A stretch of 64,000 nucleotides of DNA from Lactarius indigo (lineage: Eukaryota; Basidiomycota; Agaricomycetes; Russulales; Russulaceae), in contig JAFKAC010000083.1 of NCBI GenBank assembly GCA_025766275.1, forward strand, positions 1 through 64,000, read 5' to 3'. Position 1 is the stretch's first letter, and each line of letters opens with the position of its first letter. Shown here piece by piece: positions 35,285-46,996 of the stretch. Below the pieces are notes generated by a model, which ran no database searches, was not told the origin of the DNA, and was given only the letters and a program-made list of their open reading frames with translations. The position numbers were made by a program, and so were the translations under genes.

Positions 35285-37237
35285 CAGATCTTGTAATATC
35301 AAATCCTTCACCTCGTCTGGAGCATTGGCGACTCCGGTGAGCCATTCTTTTGCTCGTTCTTCAGCTGTTTTGTTTGTTGAATCGGCGTTTATCTGAGCCG
35401 GGGGTGTTTCTTGGGCATAATAGTCCGTTTCGGTCATTCGGACGGTTGAGGGTCCCAGATTCTGTGGTTGCCATTGTCGGGGTTGTCTGGGGCTGGGACA
35501 ATTTCGTGAGAGATGGCCAGGTGCATTGCAGTTATAACACAACACCGTCCTCAGATCTCGTCGGGATCCTCCTCTTCCTCGCCCTCTCGCTCCCGGCCCT
35601 CCCCTTGGCGGATAGGGAGGTAGGCTTGTGTACGGCGGCTTACTGTAATCGATTTCCTCCGATCCTGCCAGCCTGGCTTTGGTTCGATCGGCGGACGTAT
35701 CCATTGCCCATGGATTTGCAAGGTTTTGGGGGATGGTCCATCCGGCGTTGCCTACTTTCTTCGGCTTATTGTCCTTGTATTCATCTACCCTTGCTCGAAT
35801 GTGGATGTAATTGCGTTGCCTTCGAAGTGTTGCTCGCTTCCATTCATCAAATGTTTCCGGTTCGTCCAAATCATATGTTTTCTCGTATAGCTTCTTGGGT
35901 AACCCCTTGGTGAACAAATCGATGGTTTGGGGGTCGTTGAGGCGATATCCCGCTTTCCTAGTGGCTTCTTCGAACTCATTGACATATTTGTCGATATCTC
36001 CGTCGAACATTTTGAGTCCCTTCCGTAGAAGCGCTTGAGCTTGTTCACGTTCAAGGGTATTAACGAACCTTTGGTTAAAACCTTCTGCTACTGCATTCCA
36101 CAAGTCCCTCGTATGTTGATCTATTCCACGTTGTATTTGCCGGTTGAGCCATTTGAGGTACGACAGTACCCATTCGCTGACTGATACCCCCTTTATATAA
36201 GATAGGAACAGGAGGCTTCGTCGGTAGTCATTGCGCATAACGGAGGTGTCGAGATTCATTCCCCAATATACGTGCCATTGCGTGAGGAACGAATCCACTT
36301 TAGTACGATCTCCGTCGAAGATGGTGGGGGGTTCACCGGTTAGTTTCTCATGCCCATGTCCTCCTGCACCGCCTCCTCCGCCACCGCCTCCTCCTGGTGG
36401 TCCTCCTTCTGGCGGGTTGTTTGGGAGGTCCAGTGGGTTTCCTCCTCCTCCTGGACGTCGGGGGAAGTCCCCTCCTGGTGGTCCTCCCCATCCTGGTGGA
36501 GGGTCGAGCGGTAGTTCTCGTCTTGCGCCATCCCCTGACAGGGGATCTCCTTGATCGGGTCCAATAGCCCGAAAGATTGCTGCGTCATCTGCTGTCATAC
36601 GGTGCCCTGTTTCAGGGTTGATGGGCATGAGATGTCGCTGTGACTCTAGTCTAATTGCATCGGCCGCTTCTTGTGCCGCTTGTTCTCTGATAGTTATGAT
36701 TTCTTCGGCCGTCATGGTGGTGGTTGCCATTTCTGCTGCCGGTGATCGTACGTGAATGACTTCTGGTTGGTCCGAAATGTGTAGAGACTCAGCTCGTTGG
36801 ATGGTGTATTGTTCAATAGGCCTGACGCTCGTGGGTCGATTTTCTTCACTTTGTTCATCTTCTTCAGTTTCTTCACTAACCGCTTCTCCCGTGGAGTGTT
36901 CTCGTAATTGACCGTCAATGGGTCCCCAGTCGGCTCGCGAATTGAGCTCGTGCGCGTCTATGTCACACTGGTATTGTCTTCCTGCTGGCCTAACGACGTC
37001 CCAGCGGTGGTCTATGGGGTTCCACGTAACCTCTACCCAACACAGGTGGTCGAAATTGAACTCAACAGGTCTAAACCTTGTAGGTCCATTGAACTCTACA
37101 AAGTATCCGGTCTCGTCTCCTCGGTCTCTCCACCTGGCTGCTCCTAGAAATCGGGTTGGTACGTTGCGGTCCCCTCTTCGGTCTAGATGATAGGGACGGA
37201 AGCTCGTCCACTGGTCTCTGGTATTGACAGTCGCCAC
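35255..37237 (-). CDS. gag: gag of element B, intact 660-residue frame
   Basis: Unbroken gag frame, the best reference copy here. Order: N-terminal domain with PVEFNFDHLCWVEVTWNPI, an acidic stretch EETEEDEQSEEN, a MATTTMTAEEI helix-like segment, a Gly/Pro linker, the capsid-like domain, and the CCHC knuckle CYNCNAPGHLSRNC near 35515-35560. The C-terminus is KDLILQDLWGKEGFRSA. It would form the particle that packages element RNA. The open frame starts at GTG 37237 (context ATT GTG GCG) with no ATG for about 168 codons, as in A. Intactness next to a stop-ridden pol suggests it could still supply Gag in trans, which is inference. Confidence 0.85.
   Translation of the reverse strand: MATVNTRDQWTSFRPYHLDRRGDRNVPTRFLGAARWRDRGDETGYFVEFNGPTRFRPVEFNFDHLCWVEVTWNPIDHRWDVVRPAGRQYQCDIDAHELNSRADWGPIDGQLREHSTGEAVSEETEEDEQSEENRPTSVRPIEQYTIQRAESLHISDQPEVIHVRSPAAEMATTTMTAEEIITIREQAAQEAADAIRLESQRHLMPINPETGHRMTADDAAIFRAIGPDQGDPLSGDGARRELPLDPPPGWGGPPGGDFPRRPGGGGNPLDLPNNPPEGGPPGGGGGGGGGAGGHGHEKLTGEPPTIFDGDRTKVDSFLTQWHVYWGMNLDTSVMRNDYRRSLLFLSYIKGVSVSEWVLSYLKWLNRQIQRGIDQHTRDLWNAVAEGFNQRFVNTLEREQAQALLRKGLKMFDGDIDKYVNEFEEATRKAGYRLNDPQTIDLFTKGLPKKLYEKTYDLDEPETFDEWKRATLRRQRNYIHIRARVDEYKDNKPKKVGNAGWTIPQNLANPWAMDTSADRTKARLAGSEEIDYSKPPYTSLPPYPPRGGPGARGRGRGGSRRDLRTVLCYNCNAPGHLSRNCPSPRQPRQWQPQNLGPSTVRMTETDYYAQETPPAQINADSTNKTAEERAKEWLTGVANAPDEVKDLILQDLWGKEGFRSA
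35267..35282 (-). promoter_or_regulatory. candidate -1 frameshift signal, element B
   Basis: GGGAAAA (35276-35282) and GGGTTTT (35267-35273) in element sense, both in the slippery phase of the gag frame, 10-21 nt before the gag TGA. Confidence 0.6.
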
Positions 37238-37258
37238 AATGAATAATCTTGGTCTTAA

Positions 37259-37716
37259 TGTAACGCCGTCACGACGTTAGCTCGACTTGAGCTCCATAAG
37301 GCGACTTGGCAACTTAGCTAATCACGCCATAGGGCGTATGGCACGAAGGCAACTTCTAGATGTTCGAAGACACTAGGATTACTACAATACCCCCTTGGTT
37401 GAATTGGGGTAAAGACGTCGAAGATGTGGGAACAAGGAAGTGACGATTGAAGAAGACCAAGATGGCATATCTTGGTCTTCTGCAGCTACCTTAAATACAA
37501 GAAAAGCAGGCTTTCAAGCGCTGCTATGAGTCACCGTATCGTAGCGTCCAACGTATCGCGTAAGTACCGCAATCCTAATACTACTACTACCTGTACTAGG
37601 ATCGAGTCATCCCTCAACACCTAACTCCTATCGTAATTGCCGAGTCTGTGACTAATCTACCTTACCGCCGTAGTCACAACCGGTACAGTAAGGGTCCAAT
37701 GCGTGCAACTGTAACA
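37259..37716 (-). repeat. 5' LTR of element B
   Basis: 458-bp LTR, TGTTAC to GTTACA in element sense, with the hairpin at 37452-37463 / 37469-37480 and TATTTAA about 34 nt upstream of the inferred start. The self-priming 11-mer lies just inside at 37246-37256. The outer edge is followed directly by integrase sequence of element C. Confidence 0.93.
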
Positions 37717-40024
37717 CCTGGGTGACCATGCATCGGCAGGTCGTGGTGGTCGTGTATTAGTACACGTTGCGTGGATGCTGGTCCGGTAATCACGAACCTG
37801 CTGTCCTTGTACCATTCTCCATCTATCTTTTTCAGGTGATGGGGGTCGACCCACAGCTTGATGACTTCCGCATCTTGTTGGTGACAGGGTTGCAGCAGGT
37901 TTGGGTTGATGGTGAGCGTTCTTGCCATGTTCAGGGTCCGTACAAAGACTTCTGGCGGGAGGATGACGACTTCACTGTTGTCCTTGGCTCCTTGATCATA
38001 ATCGGGTCGCCTTGACAAGGCGTCTGCCCTTCCGTTGCTCTTCCCTTTGATGTGATGAATTTCGAAGTCATATTCGGAAAGCTCAAGTACTTCCCTTGCG
38101 ACCCTTCTGCTAATCTTCTGTGGCAACTTCCAGTATTGTAGATTTAGGTGGTCTGAATAGATTTTGATTTTGTGTGGGGCCCCCGCGAGAAGTGGTCGCC
38201 AGTTTCGCAGCGCTTTCACGATCGCTAGCAACTCCAGGTCGTATATGTCGTAGTTTCGTTCCGCCTCTGAGAGCGTTGCTGAGTAATAACCTATGGGGTG
38301 TCGCTTTCCGTCAGACTTTTTCTGTAACAGTACTGCTCCCACCGCGTATCCTGAGGCGTCGACTTCTAGCTCAAATGGGTCTTGGAGGACTGGATGTGCT
38401 AGCACTGGTTCTTCGGTTACCAGTTGTTTCAACGTTCTGAATGCTTTGTCTTCCTCTTTGGTCCATCTCCATTCCTCATCTTTTCGTGTTAGCTTGTTGA
38501 GTGGTCTAGCGTGCGTTGTGAAGCCGCGAATGAAGAGTTGGTAAAAGTTGCAGAAGCCCAGGAAGGACCGGACGTCCTTGACCTTTGTCGGCGTTGGCCA
38601 GTCCTTGATGCCTTGAACTTTTACCAGGTCCATACGAGTTACCCCCCTTTCAAGGATTACCCCCAGGTAATCCATTCGTGGCTGGTGGCATAGGCATTTC
38701 TCGAGCTTGAAATAGAGGTCGTGTTCTTGTGCTACGCGGAGAACGTCTTTGACCGCAGCGGTGTGGGCCGCTATATCGTGATCAAAGTGAGTGGCAATAC
38801 CGATGTCATCCATGTAGACACGTATCGTGGTGCCCAGACATTCGTGCTTTGCGATCGTGTCCCGATAAATGTGGTTCATCATGGCCTGGAAGGTGGCGGG
38901 GGAGTTGGTGAGGCTGAAGAACATGACTGTGGGCTCGAAGAGTCCGAATTTGGTTTTGAATGCCGCCTTCTCCTCATCGCCGTCGTGGATGCGAATGTTG
39001 TTATAACCCCAGCGGATGTCCAGTTTAGTGTAGATATGCACGTTGCTGAGGTCAAGGATGAGGTCTTGGATGAGCGGTAGGGGATACTGGTTGCGGATCG
39101 TGTGCGAGTTGATGACTCGATAGTCCTGTACTGGGCATAGCTTCCTGTCCTTCTTTTTAATGAAGAAGAAGGAAGATGCGTACGGGGAGATTGAAGGGCG
39201 TAGATACCCTTGCTTCAGTTTCTCTTCGAGGAACTCCTTCAATTCCCCTTCTTCTTTCTGCATCATGGGGTATATTTTGCAGTCAATCGATGACGGTGTG
39301 TTCAGTTTGAAGTCAATTGCGTGATCCCAAGGCCTTGCCGGAGGGAAACGATGCGAGGCTTGCTCGTTGAAGAGCTGGGCGAACTGCGCGTATGCCGGTG
39401 GTAGCTCTACTACCAATTGTTGTTGTTTTGCTCGTATGGCCAGCTCCGTCGAGGTGGTGGCCCTGGTGAAGGTCTCTTCTTCCAATTCCCGTACTATGTC
39501 TTCTTTTTCTGATGTGATTAGGGCGCGAACTGTTGTCGCGTGTAACAGATCTTCGGTAGTTGCTAGCGTTATCGGTTGCATGTCCGGATGCACCGTTGCT
39601 GTAGCCCAGCTGACAATTGGTTCGAAGGCACTTAGCCATGGGTATCCCAGCACCATGTCTTCGCTTCCGAGGTCTGTGACCAAAAAGGTCATTTTTCGTA
39701 CCTGCCCTCGTGTTTTTACTTCAAGGTTAACATAATGAGTGATTAACCCAGCTTTGTTTTCGGTATTGTCTATGTTCCATATTTTGCGGGGTGTTTCTAG
39801 TGGTTGCGCCCGAATGCCGGCTCGGGATGCCATGCTTGGTCGAATAAAATTATCAGTTGCCCCGGAGTCCACCAAGGCTTTGGTTTCAGTCATTTTGCAT
39901 TCCGTTCGGACAGTCACTGGAACTCGCATAGATTGATAGCGCGTTGTCACGATTACAGAATTACATTGTAAGGCCCTCACCCAGACTGACGGGTTCAGGC
40001 GTCCTGAAAACCCTCTTTTCCCCA
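37717..40024 (-). CDS. pol: pol of element C, open but truncated in integrase
   Basis: Open for about 770 codons from the frameshift region to the LTR of B: DSGATDNFIR protease near 39850-39875, RT with VYMDDIGIAT near 38795-38825, RNase H with EVDASGYAVG near 38345-38370, and the start of the integrase HHCC finger. The last 14 codons of the open frame read into the LTR of B. It is the least decayed RT/RNase H in the stack, yet it cannot make integrase. The ATG at 40025 is probably not the true start; pol is more likely reached by -1 frameshift from gag. Confidence 0.85.
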
Positions 40025-42057
40025 CAAATCTTGAAGTATGAGGTCTTTTACCTCATCCGTACTGTTGGCTACCTGCGTGAGCCATTCCTTTGCTTGTTCT
40101 CTGGCCGTCTTTGTTGTTGCCGCGTTTATTTGTGGTAGCGGTGTTGTGCTTGGTGCCGGTGTCACATACCCTGGCAGCGAGGGCTCGTATTGCGACACGG
40201 GTCCGTGGGGCGCAGGCCCGTAAGGGTACCATGCGGTTTCTGTCATGCGGCTGCTTGACGGGGCCGTCTGCCATTGCCTCTGGTTGCGGGGGTATGGACA
40301 GTTTCGTGAGAGATGTCCTGGGGCGTTACAGTTATAACAAAGGACGTTCCTTAAGTCTCGTCTAGACCCCCCTCTTCCTCTTCCTCTCGCTCCGGGACCT
40401 CCCCGTGGTGGGAAGGGCGGCATTGGCCAGTCACGGTGGGGTAATTTGTTGAAGTCGATTTCTTCTGAACCTGCGAGTTGTACCTTAGCGCGGTCGGCCG
40501 AAGTGTCCATCGCCCAGGGGTTTGTTTGAGGTAAATTCTGTGGTAGTGTCCATCCTGCATTGCCGCTCTGTTTCTTTGGCTGCGCTGGAGTGTTTTTGTA
40601 CTCATTGAGCCTCGCCTTGAGATGAATATAATTTTTCTGCTGTTTGAGCACGGCCCTCTTCCAATCGTCGAACATGAGTGGGTCGTCGAACTGGAACGCG
40701 TTTTTGAAGAGTTCCTTGGGCAGCCCCGACGTGAAGAGGTCAATTGTTTGTGGTTCGTTGAGGCGGTAATGAGCCTTCCGCGCAAGCTGTTCGAAATCAT
40801 TGATGTACTTGTCAATGTCCTCTCCCGTCATCTTGAATCCCTTTCGTAGGATGGCTTGTGCTTGTTCTTGTTCCAGCGTATTTTCAAATCGTTGGCTGAA
40901 ACCGTCGGCTACGGCGTCCCATAGGCCTCGAGTGTAGGGGCTGATCCCTCGTTGTATTTGTCTGTTGAGCCAGTTCAGGAAGGATAGAACCCATTCGCTG
41001 ACTGCTCCGCCTTTGATGTAGGAAAGAAACAGAAGGCATCTTCTGTAGTCGTTGCGCATAATGGGGGCGTCCAGATTCATACCCCAGTAGACGTGCCACT
41101 GTGTTAGGAACTGGTCTACTTTGAGTCTGTCCCCGTCAAAAATAGAAGGTGGCTCGCCCGTTAATTTTTCGTTATGGTGTCCCCCTCCTGCGTCTCCACC
41201 ACCTCCTCCTCCATTTCCGCCTCCCCCTGGCGGTCCAGCGGGTGGTCCTCTTGGTGGTTCGGTTCTTCTTAAATCGAATGGGACGCCTCCTCCCGGCAGG
41301 GGAGGTGGGTCTTCGCTTGGTCCTCCTGTTCCCGGGGGGAGTTCTAGCGTGGGTCGTCGTCCTGTTGGGGGGTCTCCCCAATCTGAACCTATGGCCCGAA
41401 AGATTGGGCGTCGTCCGCGGTCATGCGTATGCCTGTTTCGGGGTTGATGGGCATGAGGATTTCTCTTGCTTCTTCTCGTATTGCGCGCATTTCTTCGATT
41501 GCGACTTCCTCCATTGCTTGTGTTATGGTCGCCATGAGGGCTGGTGATCGGATATGAATTGGATCGGGCTCTGTAATGTGTGCGGACTCAGCTCATTCAA
41601 TGAGGAGATCTTGTATTGCTCCTCCGCTAGTTTCTGTTTGGTTTGGTTCTCGTCCTTCACTTTCCTGCTGACTTTGGGCGTCTTCTTCGGCTCCTTCTGA
41701 TACTACTTCTCTGGTGGAGTGTTCTCGTACTTCTCTGTCAATAGGGCCCCAATCGGCTCGTGTGTTGAGCTCTCGTGCGTTGATATCGCAGTGATATCTA
41801 GGTCCTGCTGGTCGTATGGCGTCCCACTGGGAATCTATGGGATTCCACGTAACTTCTACCCAACACAAGTGGTCGAAATTGAACTCAACTGGGCGGAACC
41901 TAGTAGGTCCATTAAATTCCACAAAGTATCCGGTTTCTTCTTGTCTTTCCCTCCAACTGGTGGCTTGTAAGAAGCGCGTTGGGACATTTCGTTCTCCTCT
42001 TCTTGGGAGCGAATAAGGACGGAAGCTCGTCCACTGATCTCTTGTTGTTACGGCCAC
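39995..42057 (-). pseudogene. gag: gag of element C, frameshift and TGA
   Basis: The N-terminal domain is open from GTG 42057 (context ATC GTG GCC) for 154 codons, then a TGA at 41593 replaces an Arg codon of A and B. A one-base deletion near 41407 shifts the next part. From about 41400 down, the capsid-like domain and the knuckle CYNCNAPGHLSRNC are open to the stop at 39995. The family-typical lack of an early ATG is seen again. Confidence 0.88.
40007..40022 (-). promoter_or_regulatory. candidate -1 frameshift signal, element C
   Basis: GGGAAAA (40016-40022) and GGGTTTT (40007-40013) in element sense, in the same phase and spacing as in A and B even though the flanking gag codons have diverged. 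Confidence 0.6.
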
Positions 42058-42076
42058 GATGAAATCTTGGTCTTAA

Positions 42077-42625
42077 TGTAACGTCGTCACGACGTTAGCT
42101 CGACTTGAGCTCAGATGGTGGTAACAACTTAGCGGTATGACAGTCTGCTGGCTTGAAGATGCGGAGGTCCAAGTCCTTGCCTTGGTGAATACGCGGAGGT
42201 ACACTGGCAAGCTGTTGTCTTAGTCACGAACGTAGTCGGACACTTCTTGGAAGCGAGAGCGGAGACGAAGAGAGAGAGAGAGAGAGAGAAAACAAGTGAC
42301 GATTCAAGAAGACCAAGATGGCGTATCTTGGTCTTCACAAGACAGTTTAAATACAAGTCGAGCAGGCTTAGAAGCGCTGCTATGAGTCACAGTAAGTAAG
42401 CATCCAACGTATCGCAGAAACAACGCAACACCAATACTACTAGTACCTGTACTAGTATTGAGTCATCCAGGCACCGCTCAGTCATCTATCGTACTTGTAT
42501 CACCTATCACACTACCGTATCACCGTGGTTAAGTCTGCAACTAATCTACCTTACTGCCGTAGTTGCAACCGGTACAGTAAGGGTGTACAGCCTCATCCGT
42601 CAGTCCTCGTACTCGAATCGTAACA
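42077..42625 (-). repeat. 5' LTR of element C
   Basis: 549-bp LTR with a (GA)n microsatellite near 42272-42290, hairpin 42308-42319 / 42325-42336 and a TATTTAA box. Sequence outside the hairpin and the U3 end is only partly similar to the LTRs of A and B, and closer to the LTR of E. Confidence 0.92.
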
Positions 42626-42626
42626 C

Positions 42627-45600
42627 ATGGCCAAGTGCATTTGAACTGAGTATTAACTGGGCCGAAGCTACCATACACCCCGATATGCAGCTGATAATAC
42701 TAGCAACAGAAGAAGGGCTACTCACTGCCACAACCACCTGAGCCGTAATTACAGCCGAGAAAGAAGAGATCTTCCAAGACCTACAGGAAGAAACCTTTGC
42801 GCGAGCTACGACTTCTACAGAGCTGGCAATACGGGCAAAACAACAACAAACGGCTTCCACACTCCCTGAAGTATACAATGAATTCCGCCAATTGTTTGAC
42901 GAGCAGGCCTCCCATCAATTTCCCCCAGCTAGACCATGGGACCACGCTATTGACTTCAAACCATCCGCACCGGCTGCTATCAACTGCAAAATTTACCCCA
43001 TGACCCAGAAAGAGGAAGGGGAGCTCAAGGAGTTCCTAGAAGAAAAGCTATGACAAGGGTACTTATGCCCGTCCATATCCCCGTATGCATCGTCCTTTTT
43101 CTTCATCAAAAAGAAGGATGGAAAACTATGCCCGGTACAGGACTACCAGGTCATCAACTCTCACACTATCCGCAACCAGTACCCGCTACCCCTCATCCAG
43201 GATCTCATCCTCGACCTCAGCAACACCCACATCTACACGAAACTGGACATCCGCTGGGGCTACAATAACATCTGCATCCAGGATGGTGACCAAGAGAAGG
43301 TGGCCTTCAAAACGAAATTTGGCCTTTTTGAGCCTACGGTGATGTTCTTTGGTCTCACAAACTCCCCAGCGACTTTCCAGGCAATGATGAATCATATCTA
43401 TTGGGACACCATTGCCAAGCACGAGCGATTGGGCACCATGATACGTGTCTACATGAATGACATCGGAATTGCCACTCACTTTGATCATGATCTAGTTGCC
43501 CATACCACCGTGGTCAAGGATGTTCTATGCATCGCTCAGGAGCACGATCTCTACTTCAAATTGGAGAAGTGTCTCTTCCACCAACCGCAAATGGATTACC
43601 TGGGGGTAATCCTTGAAAGGGGGGTAACATGTATGGACCCAGTAAAAGTTCAAGGAATCAAGGACTGGCCGATGCCAACCAAAGTCAAGGACATGCGATC
43701 CTTCTTAGGGTTCTGCAACTTTTACCGACTCTTCATTCGCAGTTTCGCCACACACGCCAAACCCCTCAATAAACTAACAAGAAAGGATGCAGAATGGAAA
43801 TGGACAAACGAAGAAGATGAGGCATTCAACACACTGAAACAATTGGTAACGGAAGAACTGGTGCTAGCTCACCCAGTACTCCAAGATCCATTCGAACTGG
43901 TCGATGCCTCTGGCTACGCGGTGGGAGCCGTACTATTACAACAAAAAGCTGATGGAAAGAAGCATCCCATAGGCTACTACTCGGCAACACTAACTGAAGC
44001 AGAATGAAACTATGACATCTATGACCTGGAACTACTTGCAATAGTCAAGGCCCTGTGTAACTGGAGACCACTACTGGTGGGGGCCCCCCACAAAATCAAA
44101 ATCTTCTCTGATCATCTAAACTTGCAGTACTGGAAGACGCTGCAGAAGATCAGCAGACGTGTCGCAAGGGAGGTGTTGGAATTATCCGAATACGACTTTG
44201 AAATCCACCACATTAAAGGAAAGAACAATGGTAGAGCCGACGCACTGTCAAGGCGACCTGACTACGATCAAGGGACTGCCGACAATGAACAGGTAGTCAT
44301 GTTACCACCAGAGGTCTTCATGAGGGTGCTCAATACCGCACGAACCCTCATGTTGAATCCGAACCTCCAACAACCCTGACACCAACAAGACGAGAAAATC
44401 ATCAAACAATGGGTGGACCCCCACCAGCTAAAGAAGATCAACAGGGAGTGGTACAAGGATGGCAGGTTCATGATCATGGGACCAGCATCCACACAGAGAG
44501 TGCTGATACACGACCATCACGACTTGCCAATCCACAGACACCCGGGGATCACAAGGACACAACGAATCGTAGAATGGCATTACTGGTGGCTGCGACTGTG
44601 AAAGGACGTGTACGAATATGTGCAAGGGTGCGCTGAATGTCAACGGAACAAAGTCAACACACGCCCCATTCAGGCGGCGCTGCATCCTATCACACCAGCT
44701 CTTGAAGCAACTCCGTTCCAAACAGTGGCAGTAGACTTTATCACCAAGCTGCCAAAGTCAAAGGGATATGACAGCATCCTCATGATTACCGACCACAACT
44801 GCAGCAAATCTGCGATATTCATACCATGTAAGGAAGAGATTATGGCCGAGGAGACGGCAACCCTGTATGTGAACCACGTCTTTAAACGATTCGGACTACT
44901 GCACAAAATTATCAGCGACTGGGACCCAAGGTTCACATCAAAATTTACGCAAGAGATATGTTGAATCCTGGGGATCCAACAGAACATATCGACCGCATAC
45001 CACCCATGCACCAATGGACAATTGGAGAGGATGAACCAATGGCTGGAGCAGTACCTGTGTTTCTGGGTGAACAAACAACAGGACGACTGGACTGTTTATC
45101 TGCCCATAGCAGAATTTGGGCATAACAATTGGCCCCATGAACACACCAAACAATCACCATTTCAGCTTCTGATGGGTTACAACCCACACTCCAATTGGAC
45201 CGATAAGCCATCCCCTCTACCGCAGGTGACTGCAAGGCTAACGTTACTCAAAGAAGCTAGAGAAACAGCCCAATGTCTCATGAAGAAGGCACAAGAGGCA
45301 TGGGTGCACAATAAAGATATGCCCAAGTTCAGGAACAGTGACCTTGTATGGTTAGAAGGCAAACACCTTCAAACCAACCAGCCCACGGTGAAGTTAGCAG
45401 CGCGATGCCACAGACCCTTTAGAGTGATCCAGGTGATGTCTCCATACAACTATTGATTGGAACTTCCCATGCAGTGGAGCATTCACCCAGTGTTTCACAT
45501 CGATTTACTCACGCCATACAAACAAACTCCCTTTCACGGGGAGAGCTTCACACGACTGCCGCCGGAACTAATTGAAGGCGAGGAAGAATACGAGGTCGAG

Positions 45601-46967
45601 GCAATTCTAGACACTTGGCACTTTGGCAGAGGAAAGTGCCTCCAGTACCTCATTAAATGGAAGGGGTACCCTGACTCGGAGAATCAGTGGGTCAACAAGG
45701 ACGACATCTTCGCGCTCCGACTGTATCAGGAAACACAAGCACATGGCCAACAAGTTAAAGCAAGGGGTGTTGTGACCGAAGAAAGCCATCTCCCTCTCCT
45801 TCGCTCTGCCATAACTTCTATGCCTACTTCCCCACTTCAACATGTCACACAGGCGGCACTCCTCAACTCCCTCGCACAGGACGCCCACGCCCTTTTGGCA
45901 GAGGACGACAACACCAAGGTCCCGAATACTCAGCTCACCCCATGACACCTCTTGGACCAGCAGAGGGGCCTATCACTGCGCAAGAGTGGGTGCACATCAT
46001 CACATGATTCCCAGACCCCGCAACAACCCCCAACGACGAACACGCCATCATACACGTCTTCCAAAACGACAGCGGCAAACGAGAACCCATCACCACTATC
46101 CCCCCAAGTGACAACCTCATCAGTGTTCGTGGAATTTTCCTGTGCAACGACCAGCGCTCAAGCTCTGATGGAGTACAAGTTGGAGGGCTGGAAGAGGGTA
46201 GCGGTGGAGTGGCAGAAGGAACAGCTCAACTCAGCAGCGGCCCGACTGAGGGAGATGCGCGAGCGATGGCAGCGATGGCAGCAGCTGAGGCTGGCTATGA
46301 CGACGAAGATTATTACCCGGCAAGACATCCCTTCTTACAAACGAAACACGACACTGATAATCCCCTCGTCACCCCCTGGCTTGTCTACACTGACGGGTCC
46401 CCCATGTATTGAGGACGTGTGCGCGTGCCTGGTGCCACCGATCACTGTCCAATCACCACCACTGAGGACCCCGCACATGTCATTGTGCCTGAAGGGTTCC
46501 AGGCGAACTGAAGACCCCATCACATTCAATACCCCATCACCAGACCCAACGGGGTAGAGAGGGACGCATTGCATGTCCAAATCATCAGAGGGGCCGACCC
46601 TCTGATACTGGGAGTCATACCAGGCTCACCACACATGTACGGTAAGCCCTTCTATGCTGAGCCACACGTGTCGGCCGCCCTTCACCCCATGTACCCCCAT
46701 GAAGACCTCGTCATCTTCACGGCGGATAAGACCACCAACTGCACTCTCAACCGCATCAACAATGAATCCCTTACAGCCGAGGTCACACGCTACTGCATGG
46801 CCAGTTACAAGCTTGACCAACTTCGTGCCAGGGTGAGTCAGCTCCATGCCATGATTGAATGCACACAGGACGACAAGCACGACTCGATTTACTGGCTAGA
46901 GCATGCCACGGCATTGGAGCGCATCACTGACAAGCAGAGTACTTGGGTGCCAAGGGACTTTCGGTGA
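42627..46967 (+). pseudogene. pol: pol of element E, multiple stops, RT active site changed
   Basis: Alignable end to end with pol of A and C. In-frame TGA codons lie at 42739, 43051, 44005, 44599, 44962, 45454, 46005, 46410 and 46509; at eight of the nine, A or C has Arg. A frame change occurs after about 45945. The RT motif reads YMNDIGIAT near 43450, so one catalytic Asp is lost. The integrase finger, DDE region, chromodomain (EYEVEAILDTWHF near 45590) and the extension of about 400 residues ending at 46967 are all still recognisable. Confidence 0.93.
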
Positions 46968-46983
46968 GTCGGGGTCTCATGCT

Positions 46984-46996
46984 AAAGAGGGGGTGG
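46984..46996 (+). other. polypurine tract of element E
   Basis: AAAGAGGGGGTGG directly before the TGTTAC of the 3' LTR and 17 nt after the pol stop, matching the layout in element A. Confidence 0.85.

Larger units (their letters stand above)
32380..37716 (-). mobile_element. Ty3/Gypsy chromovirus B, 3' part missing
   Basis: Close relative of A lacking everything after the integrase core (no chromodomain, no 3' LTR). It keeps a 458-bp 5' LTR (37259-37716), priming site, gag and most of pol. Its gag is full length and unbroken. Left edge is the LTR of A; right edge of its LTR abuts integrase sequence of element C. The LTR differs from that of A in the upstream U5-side segment but shares the promoter, hairpin and U3 end. 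Confidence 0.95.
37717..42625 (-). mobile_element. Ty3/Gypsy chromovirus C, 3' part missing
   Basis: More distant member of the family. It keeps a 549-bp 5' LTR (42077-42625), priming site, broken gag and pol up to the integrase zinc finger (MHGHPGV), where the LTR of B begins. The integrase core, chromodomain and 3' LTR are absent. Its own LTR's outer edge abuts the protease end of element E, which has the opposite orientation. Confidence 0.94.
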
